Shown here: piece by piece, positions 9,673-20,913 of the stretch
How the letters are laid out: each line of letters opens with the position of its first letter
How positions within the stretch are numbered: the first letter of the stretch is position 1
Source: Aspidapion aeneum
Taxonomy: Eukaryota; Arthropoda; Insecta; Coleoptera; Brentidae
DNA: 64,000 nucleotides
Direction: 5' to 3'
NCBI GenBank assembly: GCA_963576565.1
Contig: OY755047.1
Coordinates: 2,294,001 to 2,358,000, forward strand
The notes under the pieces: model-generated
Database searches by the model: none
What the model was told of the DNA's origin: nothing
What the model saw: the letters and a program-made list of their open reading frames with translations, nothing else
Made by a program: the position numbers and the translations under genes

Positions 9673-12600
9673 TCATTTTTAGCCGTTTTTCATTTTTACC
9701 CGGTTTTCATTTTTACCCGTTTTTCATTTTTACCCGTTTTTCTTTTTTACCCGTTTTGTATTTTTACCCGTTTTTCATTTTTACCCGTTTTTCATTTTTA
9801 CCCGGTTTTCATTTTTACCCGTTTTTCATTTTTACCCGGTTTTCATTTTTACCCGTTTTTCATTTTTACCCGTTTTTCTTTTTTACCCGTTTTTCATTTT
9901 TACCCGTTTTTCTTTTTTACCCGTTTTTCATTTTTACTTGTTTTTCATTTTTACCCGTTTTTCATTTTTACCCGGTTTTCATTTTTACCCGTTTTTCATT
10001 ATTACCCGGTTTTCATTTTTACCCGTTTTTTCATTTTTACCCGTTTTTCTTTTTTACCCGGTTTTCATTTTTACCCGTTTTTAATTTTTACCCGTTTTTC
10101 ATTTTTACCCGTTTTTCATTTTTACCCGTTTTTCATTTTTACCCGTTTTTCATTTTTACCCGGTTTTCATTTTCACCCGTTTTTCATTTTTACCCGTTTT
10201 TCATTTTTACCACTTTTCATTACCATTTTTCATTTTTATCATTTTTCATTTTTACCCGTTTTTCATTTTTACCCGTTTTTCATTTTTACCCGTTTTTCAT
10301 TTTTACCCGTTTTTCATTTTTACCCGTTTTTCATTTTTACCCGTTTTTCATTTTTACCACTTTTCATTTTTACCATTTTTCATTTTTACCATTTTTCATT
10401 TTTACCCGTTTTTCATTTTTACCCGTTTTTCATTTTTACCCGTTTTTCATTTTTACCCGTTTTTCATTTTTACCCGTTTTTCATTTTTACCCCTTTTTCT
10501 TTTTTACCCGGTTTTCATTTTTACCCGTTTTTCATTTTTACCCGTTTTTCATTTTTACCCGTTTTTCATTTTTACCTGTTTTTCATTTTTACCCGTTTTT
10601 CTTTTTTACCCGTTTTTTATTTTTTCCCGTTTTTCGTTTTTACCTGTTTTTCATTTTTACCCGGTTTTCATTTTTACTCAGTTTTCATTTTTACCCGTTT
10701 TTCCTTTTTACCCGTTTTTCATTTTTACCCGTTTTTCATTATTACCCATTTTTCATTTTTACCCGGTTTTCATATTTACCCTTTTTAATTTTCACCCGTT
10801 TTTCTTTTTTACCCGTTTTTCATTTTTACCCGTTTTTCATTTTTACCCGTTTTTCTTTTTTACCCGTTTTGTATTTTTACCCGTTTTTCATTTTTACCCG
10901 TTTTTCATTTTTACCCGGTTTTCATTTTTACCCGTTTTTCATTTTTACCCGGTTATCATTTTTACCCGTTTTTCATTTTTACCCGTTTTTCATTTTTACC
11001 CGTTTTTCATTATTACCCATTTTTCATTTTTACCCGGTTTTCATATTTACCCTTTTTAATTTTTACCCGTTTTTCTTTTTTACCCGTTTTTCATTTTTAC
11101 TTGTTTTTCATTTTTACCGGTTTTTCATTTTTACCCGGTTTTCATTTTTACCCGTTTTTCATTATTACCCGGTTTTCATTTTTACCCGTTTTTTCATTTT
11201 TACCCGTTTTTCTGTTTTACCCGTTTTTCATTTTTACCCGTTTTTCATTATTACCCGGTTTTCATTTTTACCCGTTTTTTCATTTTTACCCGTTTTTCTT
11301 TTTTACCCGGTTTTCATTTTTACCCGTTTTTAATTTTTACCCGTTTTTCATTTTTACCCGTTTTTCATTTTTACCCGTTTTTCATTTTTACCCGGTTTTC
11401 ATTTTTACCCGTTTTTCATTTTTACCCGTTTTTCATTTTTACCACTTTTCATTACCATTTTTCATTTTTATCATTTTTCATTTTTACCCGTTTTTCATTT
11501 TTACCCGTTTTTCATTTTTACCCGTTTTTCATTTTTACCCGTTTTTCATTTTTACCCGTTTTTCATTTTTACCCGTTTTTCATTTTTACCACTTTTCATT
11601 TTTACCATTTTTCATTTTTACCATTTTTCATTTTTACCCGTTTTTCATTTTTACCCGTTTTTCATTTTTACCCGTTTTTCATTTTTACCCGTTTTTCATT
11701 TTTACCCGTTTTTCATTTTTACCCCTTTTTCTTTTTTACCCGGTTTTCATTTTTACCCGTTTTTCATTTTTACCCGTTTTTCATTTTTACTCGTTTTTAA
11801 TTTTTACCTGTTTTTCATTTTTACCCGTTTTTCTTTTTTACCCGTTTTTTATTTTTTCCCGTTTTTCGTTTTTACCTGTTTTTCATTTTTACCCGGTTTT
11901 CATTTTTACCCAGTTTTCATTTTTACCCGTTTTTCCTTTTTACCCGTTTTTCATTTTTACCCGTTTTTCATTATTACCCATTTTTCATTTTTACCCGGTT
12001 TTCATATTTACCCTTTTTAATTTTTACCCGTTTTTCATTTATACCCGTTTTTCATTTTTACCCGTTTTTCATTTTTACCCGTTTTTAATTTGTACCCGTT
12101 TTTCATTTTTACCCGTTTTTCTTTTTTACCCGTTTTTCATTTTTACTTGTTTTTCATTTTTACCCGTTTTTCATTTTTACTTGTTTTTCATTTTTACCCG
12201 TTTTTTATTATTACCCGGTTTTCATTTTTACCCGTTTTTTCATTTTTACCCGTTTTTCTTTTTTACCCGGTTTTCATTTTTACCCGTTTTTCATTTTTAC
12301 CCGTTTTTCATTTTTACCCGTTTTTCATTTTTACCCGGTTTTCATTTTTACCCGTTTTTCATTTTTACCCGTTTTTCATTTTTACCACTTTTCATTACCA
12401 TTTTTTATTTTTATCATTTTTCATTTTTACCCGTTTTTCATTTTTACCCGTTTTTCATTTTTACCCGTTTTTCATTTTTACCCGTTTTTCATTTTTACCC
12501 GTTTTTCATTTTTACCCGTTTTTCATTTTTACCCGTTTTTCATTTTTACCCGTTTTTCATTTTTACCACTTTTCATTTTTACCATTTTTCATTTTTACCA

Positions 12601-13313
12601 TTTTTCATTTTTACCATTTTCCATTTTTACCCGTTTTTCATTTTTACCCGTTTTTCATTTTTACCCGTTTTTCATTTTTACCCGTTTTTCATTTTTACCC
12701 GTTTTTCTTTTTTACCCGGTTTTCATTTTTACCCGTTTTTCATTTTTACCCGTTTTTCATTTTTACCCGTTTTTCATTTTTACCTGTTTTTCATTTTTAC
12801 CCGTTTTTCTTTTTTACCCGTTTTTTATTTTTTCCCGTTTTTCATTTTTACCTGTTTTTCATTTTTACCCGGTTTTCATTTTTACCCAGTTTTCATTTTT
12901 ACCCGTTTTTCATTTTTACCCGTTTTTCATTATTACCCATTTTTCATTTTTACCCGGTTTTCATATTTACCCTTTTTAATTTTTACCCGTTTTTCATTTA
13001 TACCCGTTTTTCATTTTTACCCGTTTTTCATTTGTACCCGTTTTTCATTTTTAACCGTTTTTCATTTTTACCCGGTTTTCATTTTTACCATTTTTCATTT
13101 TTACCATTTTTTATTTTTACCCGTTTTTCATTTTTACCCGTTTTTCTTTTTTACCCGTTTTTCATTTTTACCCGTTTTTCATTTTTACCCGTTTTTAATT
13201 TTTACTTGTTTTTCATTTTTACCCGTTTTTAATTTTTACCCGTTTTCATTTTTACCCGTTTTTCATTTTTACCCGTTTTTCATTTCTACCCATTTTCATT
13301 TTTACCCGGTTTT
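9673..13313 (+). repeat. 17-bp minisatellite, forward block
   Basis: More than 200 tandem copies of a 17-bp unit, consensus CCCGTTTTTCATTTTTA, with 16-bp variants containing ACCATTTTTCATTTTT. Because 17 is not a multiple of three and the unit lacks stops, all three forward frames stay open. This explains open frames of 380 to 738 codons, which are not genes. Marker variants repeat at long spacing. ACCACTTTTCATTACC occurs at 10209, 11441 and 12384, and CCCGTTTTTTATTTTTTCCC occurs at 10609, 11841 and 12817, giving higher-order repeats of about 1.23 kb and 0.95 kb. Confidence 0.97.
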
Positions 13314-14263
13314 CTAAAAATGAAAAATGGTAAAAATGAACAATGGTAAAAATGAAAAATGGTAAAAATGAAAAACGGGTAAAAATGAAAAAAGGGTAAA
13401 AATGAAAAACGGGTAAAAATGAAAACCGGTAAAAATAAAAAACGGGTAAAAAAGAAAAACGGGTAAAAATGTAAAATGGTAAAAATGAAAAATGGTAAAA
13501 ATGAAAAATGGTAAAAATGAAAAATGGTAAAAATGAAAAATGGTAAAAATGAACAATGGTAAAAATGAACAATGGTAAAAATGAACAATGCTAAAAATGA
13601 AAAACGGGTATAAATGAAAAACGGGTAAAAATGAAAAATGGTAAAAATGAAAAGTGGTAAAAATGAAAAACGGGTAAAAATAAAAAACGGGTAAAAATGA
13701 TAAACGGGTAAAAATGAAAAGCGGGTAAAAATGAAAAACGGGTAAAAATGAAAAACGGGTAAAAATCTAAAATGGTAAAAATGAAAAATGGTAAAAATGA
13801 ACAATGGTAAAAATGAACAATGGTAAAAATGAAAAATGGTAAAAATGAAAAATGATAAAAATGAACAATGGTAAAAATGAAAAACAGGTAAAAATGAAAA
13901 AAGGGTAAAAATGAAAAACAGGTAAAAATGAAAACCGGGTAAAAATGAAAAACGGGTAAAAATGAAAAACGGGTAAAAATGAAAAACGAGTAAAAAAGAA
14001 AAACGGGTAAAAATGAAAAACGGGAAAAAATGAAAACCGGGTAAAAATGAAAAACGGGTAAAAATGAAGAACGGGTAAAAATGAAAAACGTGTAAAAAAC
14101 AAAAACGGGTAAAAATGAAAAACGGGTAAAAATGAAAAACAAGTAAAAATAAAAAACGGGTAAAAATGAAAACCGGGTAAAAATGAAAAACGGGTAAAAA
14201 TGAAAAACGGGTAAAAATTAAAACCGGGTAAAAATGAAAAACGGGTAAAAATGAAAAACCATT
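13314..14263 (-). repeat. 17-bp minisatellite, inverted block
   Basis: The same unit continues without a gap but in reverse complement (GGTAAAAATGAAAAACG), richer in the 16-bp ACCATT-type variants near the junction. The two blocks therefore form a head-to-head structure whose shorter arm is 950 bp. Open frames on the minus strand (up to 347 codons) are by-products of the repeat. Confidence 0.96.
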
Positions 14264-14540
14264 AAATTTTTTTATTTTTATAAACGCTTTTTTTAATGTT
14301 ATTTTTTTCTTACCCTGCGAAAAATTCAAACATTAAAACCACTTTTATAAAGTCTATGGGTCTATGTTAAAAAGTAATTTTTGGAATTTTTCTTGTGGCA
14401 TATTTGTTGATTTCTTTTAAGATACTTTAAGAGAACAAAGTAATGAAACTTTTTTTTAACTTTCCATCAATAAAATGTCATTTTCGTACCTACTATTGTA
14501 TCAATGGAGTATGGTTGACAAGCTTCCACCAAATAAAAAT

Positions 14541-14944
14541 ACTCTGCCAATCTATGGGCACATAAGCTCACACTGGATACTATAGTTTTAGTGTATCTAC
14601 TTGAAAGCTAATATAACTAAAAACTGAAGTATATTTTATTGAACTCCACACAAGCCATGTTTTGACTTAAACTCTAATTTTTCAAATCTACCCCAACCCT
14701 TTTTTTAAAAACTAAAATGTATTTTTTTTAACTCCAGACTCAATTACCTTTCGTTTGATATCACACACGCCATATTTCCCCATAAACTCTAATTTTTTAA
14801 ATCTACCCCCAACCTTTTATTTGGTTTGTGTTCGGTGGATTTTGTTCATTTTTAAATGGGACCATCTCGGCCCAAAACCCAGCCTAGGTACCAAATTTCA
14901 TTAAAATCGGCCAAGCGGTTTTTGAGTTATGCGCGTTGGTCGTT

Positions 14945-14986
<42 letters not shown>

Positions 14987-15125
14987 GGCGCAACAAAAAA
15001 GTTTCAAAATCATCTGAAACGCAAAGATATATAAAAAATTTTGAAATCGGAGCAACTTTTTTTTTCTCGAAAAAATTAGGATCACCATAGCTCACACTAC
15101 TATAGTGTAGTATATGTGTGAGCTA
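14541..15125 (+). repeat. Repeat family E, copy 1
   Basis: The family has a fixed order: CTCTGCCAATMTATGGG, a hairpin with AGCTCACAC/GTGTGAGCT-type arms, one to three ~115-bp sub-repeats around TACCTTTCGTTTGATATCAC, a conserved block with ATGCGCGTTGGTCGTTAC, a GACA run, AAAGTTTCAAAATCATCTG, and a final hairpin ending GTGTGAGCTA. This copy has the complete order. It has no open frame and its superfamily is unknown. Confidence 0.85.
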
Positions 15126-15140
15126 AAAATAATTAAAATA

Positions 15141-15731
15141 CACTGCCAATATATGGGTACCTAAGCTCACACTAGGTACTATAGTGTACGTGTGAGCTAA
15201 TATAACTAAAAACTGAAATATATTTTATTCAACTGCAAACTCTTTCGTTTAATACTACACAAGCCATGTTTGACTTAAACTCAAATGTTTAATATATACC
15301 CCACCCTATTAAAAAAAAAACTAAAATGTATTTTGTTTAACTCCAGACTTAATTACCTTTCGTTTGATATCACACACGCCATATTTTCACATAAACTCTA
15401 ATTTTTGAAATTTACCGTTTTGTTTACCTTGTGATCGGTGGATTAAGTTTATTTTTAAATGGGACCATCTCGACCCAAGACTCAGCCCAGGTACCAAATT
15501 TCATTCAAATCGGGCTAGCGGTTTTTGAGTTATGCGCGCTGGTCGTTACAGACAGACATACAGACAGATAGACATACAGACAGACAGACGGACGGCGCGA
15601 CAAAAAAGTTTCAAAATCATCTGAAACGCAAAGATATAAAAAATTTTGAAATCGGAGCAACTTTTAATTTCTCAAAAAAATTAGGACCACCATAGCTCAC
15701 ACTACTATAGTATAGTTAGTAGTGTGAGCTA
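15141..15731 (+). repeat. Repeat family E, copy 2
   Basis: A second copy lies directly after copy 1 in the same orientation. The left hairpin is at about 15163-15200, the mixed GACA/GATA run at about 15551-15595, and the right hairpin ends at AGTGTGAGCT. The 16-bp spacing between copies suggests a tandem arrangement or insertion into the end of the first. Confidence 0.85.
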
Positions 15732-16031
15732 AAAAACATAGCTGGAATAACCTTTTAATGATATTTCAAAAACAGTTTTATACCATCAATAGTACTTTAA
15801 TTTGTCAAAAAACTGTACCAAAAAAATTGTTAGCGCTAACTTTTAAAACACAAAAGATATGGTTTTAAAACTCCATAACAAATTTTGAATTAATCAAAAA
15901 TGTTTAAGATGTTTTCAGGAAACTGAATAGTGAATATTTCAAATATAAAAATGAAAAATGCATTTAAAATTGTTGATTAACTTTTTAATGCAACATTTTT
16001 AGGTGGGAAGGCATTAAGTTCATCAGGATTT

Positions 16032-18658
16032 TAGCTCACTACTACTATACTATAGTAGTGTGAGCTATGGTGATCCTAATTTTTTCGAGAAAATAAAAGT
16101 TGTTCCATTTTAAAAAGTAATATTAAAAGTGCCTTATTAGCCGGTGCCTTATCGGCCGGTAACTTATCGGACGGTGTCTTATCGGCCGGTGCCTTATTGG
16201 CCGGTACCTTATCGGCCGGTGTCTTATCGGCCGGTACCTTATCGGCCGGTGTCTTATCGGCCGGTGTCTTATCGGCCGGGCCTTATCGGTCGGTACTTTA
16301 TCGGCCGGTGTTTTATCGGCCGGTGTCTTATCGGCCGGTGTCTTATCGGCCGGTGCCTTATCGGCCGGTACCTTATCCGCCAGTGCCTTAGTAGCCGGTG
16401 CCTTATCGGCCGGTACCTTATCGGACGGTGTCTTATCGGCCGGTGCCTTATTGGCCGGTACCTTATCGGCCGGTGCCTTATTGACTGATGCCTTAATGAC
16501 CGGTGCCTTATCGGCCGACGTCTTATCGGCCGGGCCTTATCGACCGGTACTTTATCGGCCGGTGTTTTATCGGCCGGTGTCTTATCGGCCGGTGCCTTTT
16601 CGGCCGGTGTCTTATCGGCCGGTGCCTTTTCGACCGGTGTCTTATCGGCCGGTGCCCTATCGGCCGGTGTCTTATCAGCCGGTGCCTTATCGGCCAATAC
16701 CTTATCGGCCGGTGTCTTATCGGCCGGTGCCTTATTGACCGGTACCTTATCGACCGGTGTCTTATCGGCCGGGCCTTATCGGCCGGTACTTTATCGACCG
16801 GTGTTTTATCGACCGGTGTCTTTTTGGCCGGTACCTTATCGGCCAGTGGCTTATTAGCCGGTGCCTTATCGGCCGGTACCTTATCGGGCGGTGTCTTATT
16901 GGCCGGTGCCTTATTGGCCGGTACCTTATTGGCCGGTGTCTTATCAGCCGGTGCCTTATCGGACGGTACCTTATCGGCCAGTGTCTTATTAGCCGGTGCA
17001 TTATCGGCCGGTACCTTATCGGCCGGTACCTTATCGGACGGTGTCTTATCGGCCGGTGACTTACCGGACGGTACCTTATCGGACGGTACCTTATCGGACG
17101 GTACCTTATCGGACGGTACCTTATCGGCCGGTGCCTTATTGGCCGGTGCCTTATTGACCGGTACCTTACCGGCCGATGTCTTATCGGCCGGTGACTTATC
17201 GGCCGGAGTCTTATTGGCCGGTACCTTATCGGCCGGTGTCTTACCGGACGGTACCTTATCGGACGGTACCTTATCGGACGGTACCTTATCGGACGGTACC
17301 TTATCGGACGGTACCTTATCGGCCGGTGCCTTATTGGCCGGTGCCTTATTGACCGGTACCTTACCGGCCGATGTCTTATCGGCCGGTGCCTTATCGGCCG
17401 GTATCTTATTGGCCGGTGTCTTATCGGTCGGGGTCTTATCGGCCGGTACTTTATCGGCCGGTGTCTTATAGGCCGGTGTCTTATCAGCCGGTGTATTATT
17501 GGCCGGTACCTTATCGGCCAGTGCCTTATTAGCCGGTGTCTTATCGGCCGGTACCTTATCGGCCGGTACCTTATCGGACGGTGTCTTATCAGATGGTGCC
17601 TTATCGACCGGTGCCTTATCGGCCGGTACTTTATTGGCCGGTACCTTATCGGCCGGTGTCTTATCGGCCGGGGCCTTGTCGGCTGGTGCCTTGTCGGCCG
17701 GTGCCTTATCGGCCGGTACCTTATCGGCCGGTACCTTGTCGGTCGGTGTCTTATCGGCCGGTGCCTTATTGGCCGGTGCCTTATTGGCCGGTACCTTATC
17801 GGCCGGTGTCTTATCGGCCGGTGTCTTATCGGCCGGTGCCTTATCGGCCGGTACCTTATCGGTCGGTGTCTTATCGGCCGGTGCCTTATTGGCCGGTGCC
17901 TTATTGGCCGGTACCTTATCGGCCGATGTCTTATCGGCCGGTGCCTTATCGGCGGGTACCTTATCCGCCGGTGTCTTATCGGCCGGTGCCTTATCGGCCG
18001 GTACTTTATCGGCCGGTGTCTTATCGGCCGGTGTCTTATCGGCCGGTGTATTATTGGCCGGTACCTTATCGGCCAGTGCCTTATTAGCCGGTGCCTTATC
18101 GGCCGGTACCTTATCGGCCGGTACCTTATCGGACGGTGTCTTATCGGCCGGTGACTTATCGGCCGGTGCCTTATCGGCCGGTACTTTATCGGCCGGTACC
18201 TTATCGGCCGGTGTCTCATAGGCCGGTGCCTTGTCGGCCGGTGCCTTATCGGCCGGTACTTTATCGGCCGGTACCTTATCGGCCGGTGTTATATCGGCCG
18301 GTGCCTTGTCGGCCGGTGCCTTATCGGTCGGTACCTTATCGGCCAGTGCCTTATTAGCCGGTGCCTTATCGGCCGGTACCTTATCGGACGGGGTAAAAAA
18401 TAGTAATATATCTTTGCGTTTCAGATGATTTTGAAACTTTTTTGTTGCGCCGTCTGTCTGTCTGTCTATCTGTCTGTATGTCTGTCTGTATGTCTGTCTG
18501 TAACGACCAACGCGCATGACTCAAAAACCGTTTGCCCGATTTTAATGAAATTTGGTACCTGGGCTGGGTTTTGGGTCGAGATGGTCCCATTTAAAAATGA
18601 ACAAAATCCATTGTACAAGCCGAATAAAAGGGTGGGGGTAAATTTCAAAAATAGAGTG
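16032..18658 (-). repeat. Repeat family E, copy 3, split by a minisatellite
   Basis: The hairpin end (16032-16068) and the AATTTTTTCGAGAAAA block lie at the left. The AAACGCAAAGAT to GACA part, in reverse, resumes at about 18400. Between them is the 15-bp array. The distal hairpin end is missing, so the copy is truncated near 18658. Similar AAAAAGTAATAT and AAATAGTAATAT strings border the array. Confidence 0.8.
16129..18391. repeat. 15-bp GGTACC/GGTGCC minisatellite
   Basis: About 150 units of TTATCGGCCGGTRCC with variants (GGTGTC, GGACGG, TTATTGG). The unit is a multiple of three and lacks stops in most frames, so long frames open on both strands. The 664-codon minus frame spells a five-residue repeat of the ADKxP type, and other frames spell RPVPY-like or SAGTL-like repeats. 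That minus frame starts inside the neighbouring TCTG run, so I do not regard it as a gene. Higher-order structure is visible: a CGGGCCTTATCG variant recurs at about 16276, 16530 and 16768, and a ~195-bp block is duplicated near 17131 and 17326. Confidence 0.95.
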
Positions 18659-18728
18659 TGGACCCGTATTTAAAATTTTCTAATTTTCGGAATTTCAATC
18701 GTCAATATCTCGAAAACTAACAAAGATC

Positions 18729-19468
18729 CTCTGCCAATATATGGGCCCCTAAGCTCACACTAGGTACTATAGTTATAGTTTACGTGTGAGCTAATATAAC
18801 TAAAAACTGAAATATAATTTATTTAACTCCAGACTAAATTACCTTTTGTTTGATACCACACAAGCCATGTTTTGACTTAAACTCAAATTTTTAAAATCTA
18901 CCCCCACCCTTAAAAAAAGCAAAAACTAAAATGTATTTTGTTAAACTCCGGACTCAATTACCTTTCGTTTGATATCACACACGCCATATTTTCACTTAAA
19001 CTCGAAATTTTGAAATATAGGTACCCCCACCCTTTTTTTTGAATAAATTAAAATGTATTTTGTTTAACTCCAGACTCTATTACCTTTCGTTTGATATCAC
19101 ACACGCCATATTTTCACATAAACTCTAATTTTTGAAATCTACCCCCACCCTTTTATTTGGTTTGTGTTCGTTGGATTTTGTTCATTTTTAAACGGGACCA
19201 TCTCGACCCAAGACCCAGCCTAGGTACCAAATTTCATTAAAATCGGCCGAGGGGTTTTTGAGTTATGCGCGTTGGTCGTTACAGACATACAGACAGACAG
19301 ACAGACATACAGACAGACAGACAGACAGACGGCGCAACAAGAAACTTTCAAAATCATCTGAAACGCAAAGATATATAAAAAATTTTGAAATCGGAGCAAC
19401 TTTTTTTTTCTCGAAAAAATTAGGATCACCATAGCTCACACTATTATAGTATAGTATATGTGTGAGCT
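18729..19468 (+). repeat. Repeat family E, copy 4
   Basis: A full copy with three ~115-bp sub-repeats (each containing TTTGATATCACACACGCC or a close variant), the ATGCGCGTTGGTCGTTAC block, a GACA/TACA run at about 19285-19330 and the right hairpin ending TGTGTGAGCT. The left hairpin has the long form with TATAGTTATAG in its loop. Confidence 0.88.
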
Positions 19469-19902
19469 AAAAATATAGATTCGGTTCTTAGGTTAAATTT
19501 AAAGAAGTACATTTTATCATTTGTAAATTTTTGAGGGCATGACGATACTCGACGCAATGAAGACGTGCGAATGTTGGCCACCGTCGATGTTCGTTTGTTT
19601 TTTTTCCTTTTTTTCACTTTTTTGCGACTCTTTGGCGGCACAAAATACGGACGATGTCAAAAACGGTTAAAAGAGACATTAAGAATTGTTTTATTTAAAA
19701 AAATACAGAGGAAACATAAGAAATAAAGGAATTCTATAAAAAAAATTAAAGGAATAAGGGAATCCAAAGTGTGCCGCGAATATTAAAAAAAAACATTAAA
19801 ATATTGTGCGGTTTTTTTGCATTTAAAAATAACTAAATGATTTACAAATGCAATAAACCTATAAATGTTAAAAAACCTTTCTTTATAATTTGTACCTATT
19901 TA
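19469..19902. other. No recognisable gene
   Basis: AT-rich apart from a short GC-richer patch (19540-19650) that gives a lysine/arginine-rich minus-strand frame without an ATG. I cannot link it to a family and do not call it. Confidence 0.4.
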
Positions 19903-20822
19903 CAGTGAAACTTCTCCTTGCGGACACCTCTATTAAGCGGACACTCGCTTTGGGCGGACAAATTTGTTGGAGCCAAGCTTTTCCCTATTTCTTTTCATGT
20001 AAAATTCACTCCTATAACCGGTCACTCTAATATCCGGACGCGGACAATATTTTTTGGTTACAAAATTCTGAAAGCTCCCTTAACGGGACGCGAACCTTTG
20101 ACAACGGAACGGAGCGCTGCACGACATGGGCATAAATATTATGTAGTATGTTGGCAACAACGCACTCTGCAGCCGAGGAATTACCTCTTTCCGTTTTAAT
20201 GCGGAGACTAAATATTTCTGTCGTATTTACTACATATTTTATTCAAATGCCCGGTGGGCCGGTCCAATTTAGGGCCGGTTGGGTCGCAGGCCCGACCTAA
20301 CTATTACAAATTAATAATATTTATATGTATATATTTGAGGCAAAAGAGGCGACTCTAAACAAAGTTTTCGGCAATTTCGCATGTCTGTACATCGATGTTC
20401 TTCAATATCTGTTTATTATGTGAAACATTTTTGAAAGTTTGAATTGAAACGTATAATGTTCTTCTCGACGTCGCTTCTGAGTCTATTTACTCTCGATTCT
20501 TCGAGATTTTTCTATATTGGACCCTAGATATTTTAAAGACCTAAAATCAAATGGATTTCCCGAAAATGCAATGCCCAAAATAAAAAAAGATTGATAAAAT
20601 GGCCACTGACTTGAAGAACTTTCAAGTTTTGTTAACAACTTGGATCAATACAAAATAAGCCTAAACGAAGTTCTAAATAAAAAACATGAAACAAACTCAT
20701 TAGACAAATAAATATAACTTAGAAGAATTAGAAACGGTCGATGTGGAAGATGAAAGAAACAATATGTTTTGCAAAAATATTATAGAAACTTACTGCCAAA
20801 ATTGTATAATCTGTTGTTACAC

Positions 20823-20913
20823 AGTTAAATAAAATAATTATATTAGAAAAATAGCAGCGGCTGAAAAATAGTCAAATATTGTGAAAATTTTGGGGGTTCT
20901 GCAGCTCTGCAGC
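20823..20913 (+). repeat. Repeat family C fragment, interrupted by a hAT element
   Basis: It matches the end of the copies at 8610-8700 and 42080-42175, including AGCAGCGGCTGAAAAATAG and TGCAGCTCTGCAGC. After the hAT insertion the family resumes at 22117 with TCTGCAGCCCTTATG, as in 42167 onward. The family was therefore here before the hAT arrived. Confidence 0.8.

Noticed and set aside
9756..13317. Phe/Tyr/Pro-rich open frames of 380, 525 and 738 codons
   Set aside because: They come from a stop-free 17-bp unit read in three frames. They overlap each other and lack any non-repeat domain.
9673..14263. CRISPR-like regular repetition
   Set aside because: No unique spacers between units and a eukaryotic transposon context, so these are minisatellites.
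13252..14329. Minus-strand Phe-rich frames up to 347 codons
   Set aside because: Same satellite unit in inverted orientation.
16144..18517. Long ADKxP, RPVPY and SAGTL repeat frames on both strands
   Set aside because: By-products of a 15-bp unit divisible by three. The longest begins inside a microsatellite, not at a gene start.
18425..18673. Cys/Leu/Ser/Val-rich frames (also at 19220, 56343, 59473)
   Set aside because: Translations of the TCTG/GACA microsatellite and flanks of repeat E.
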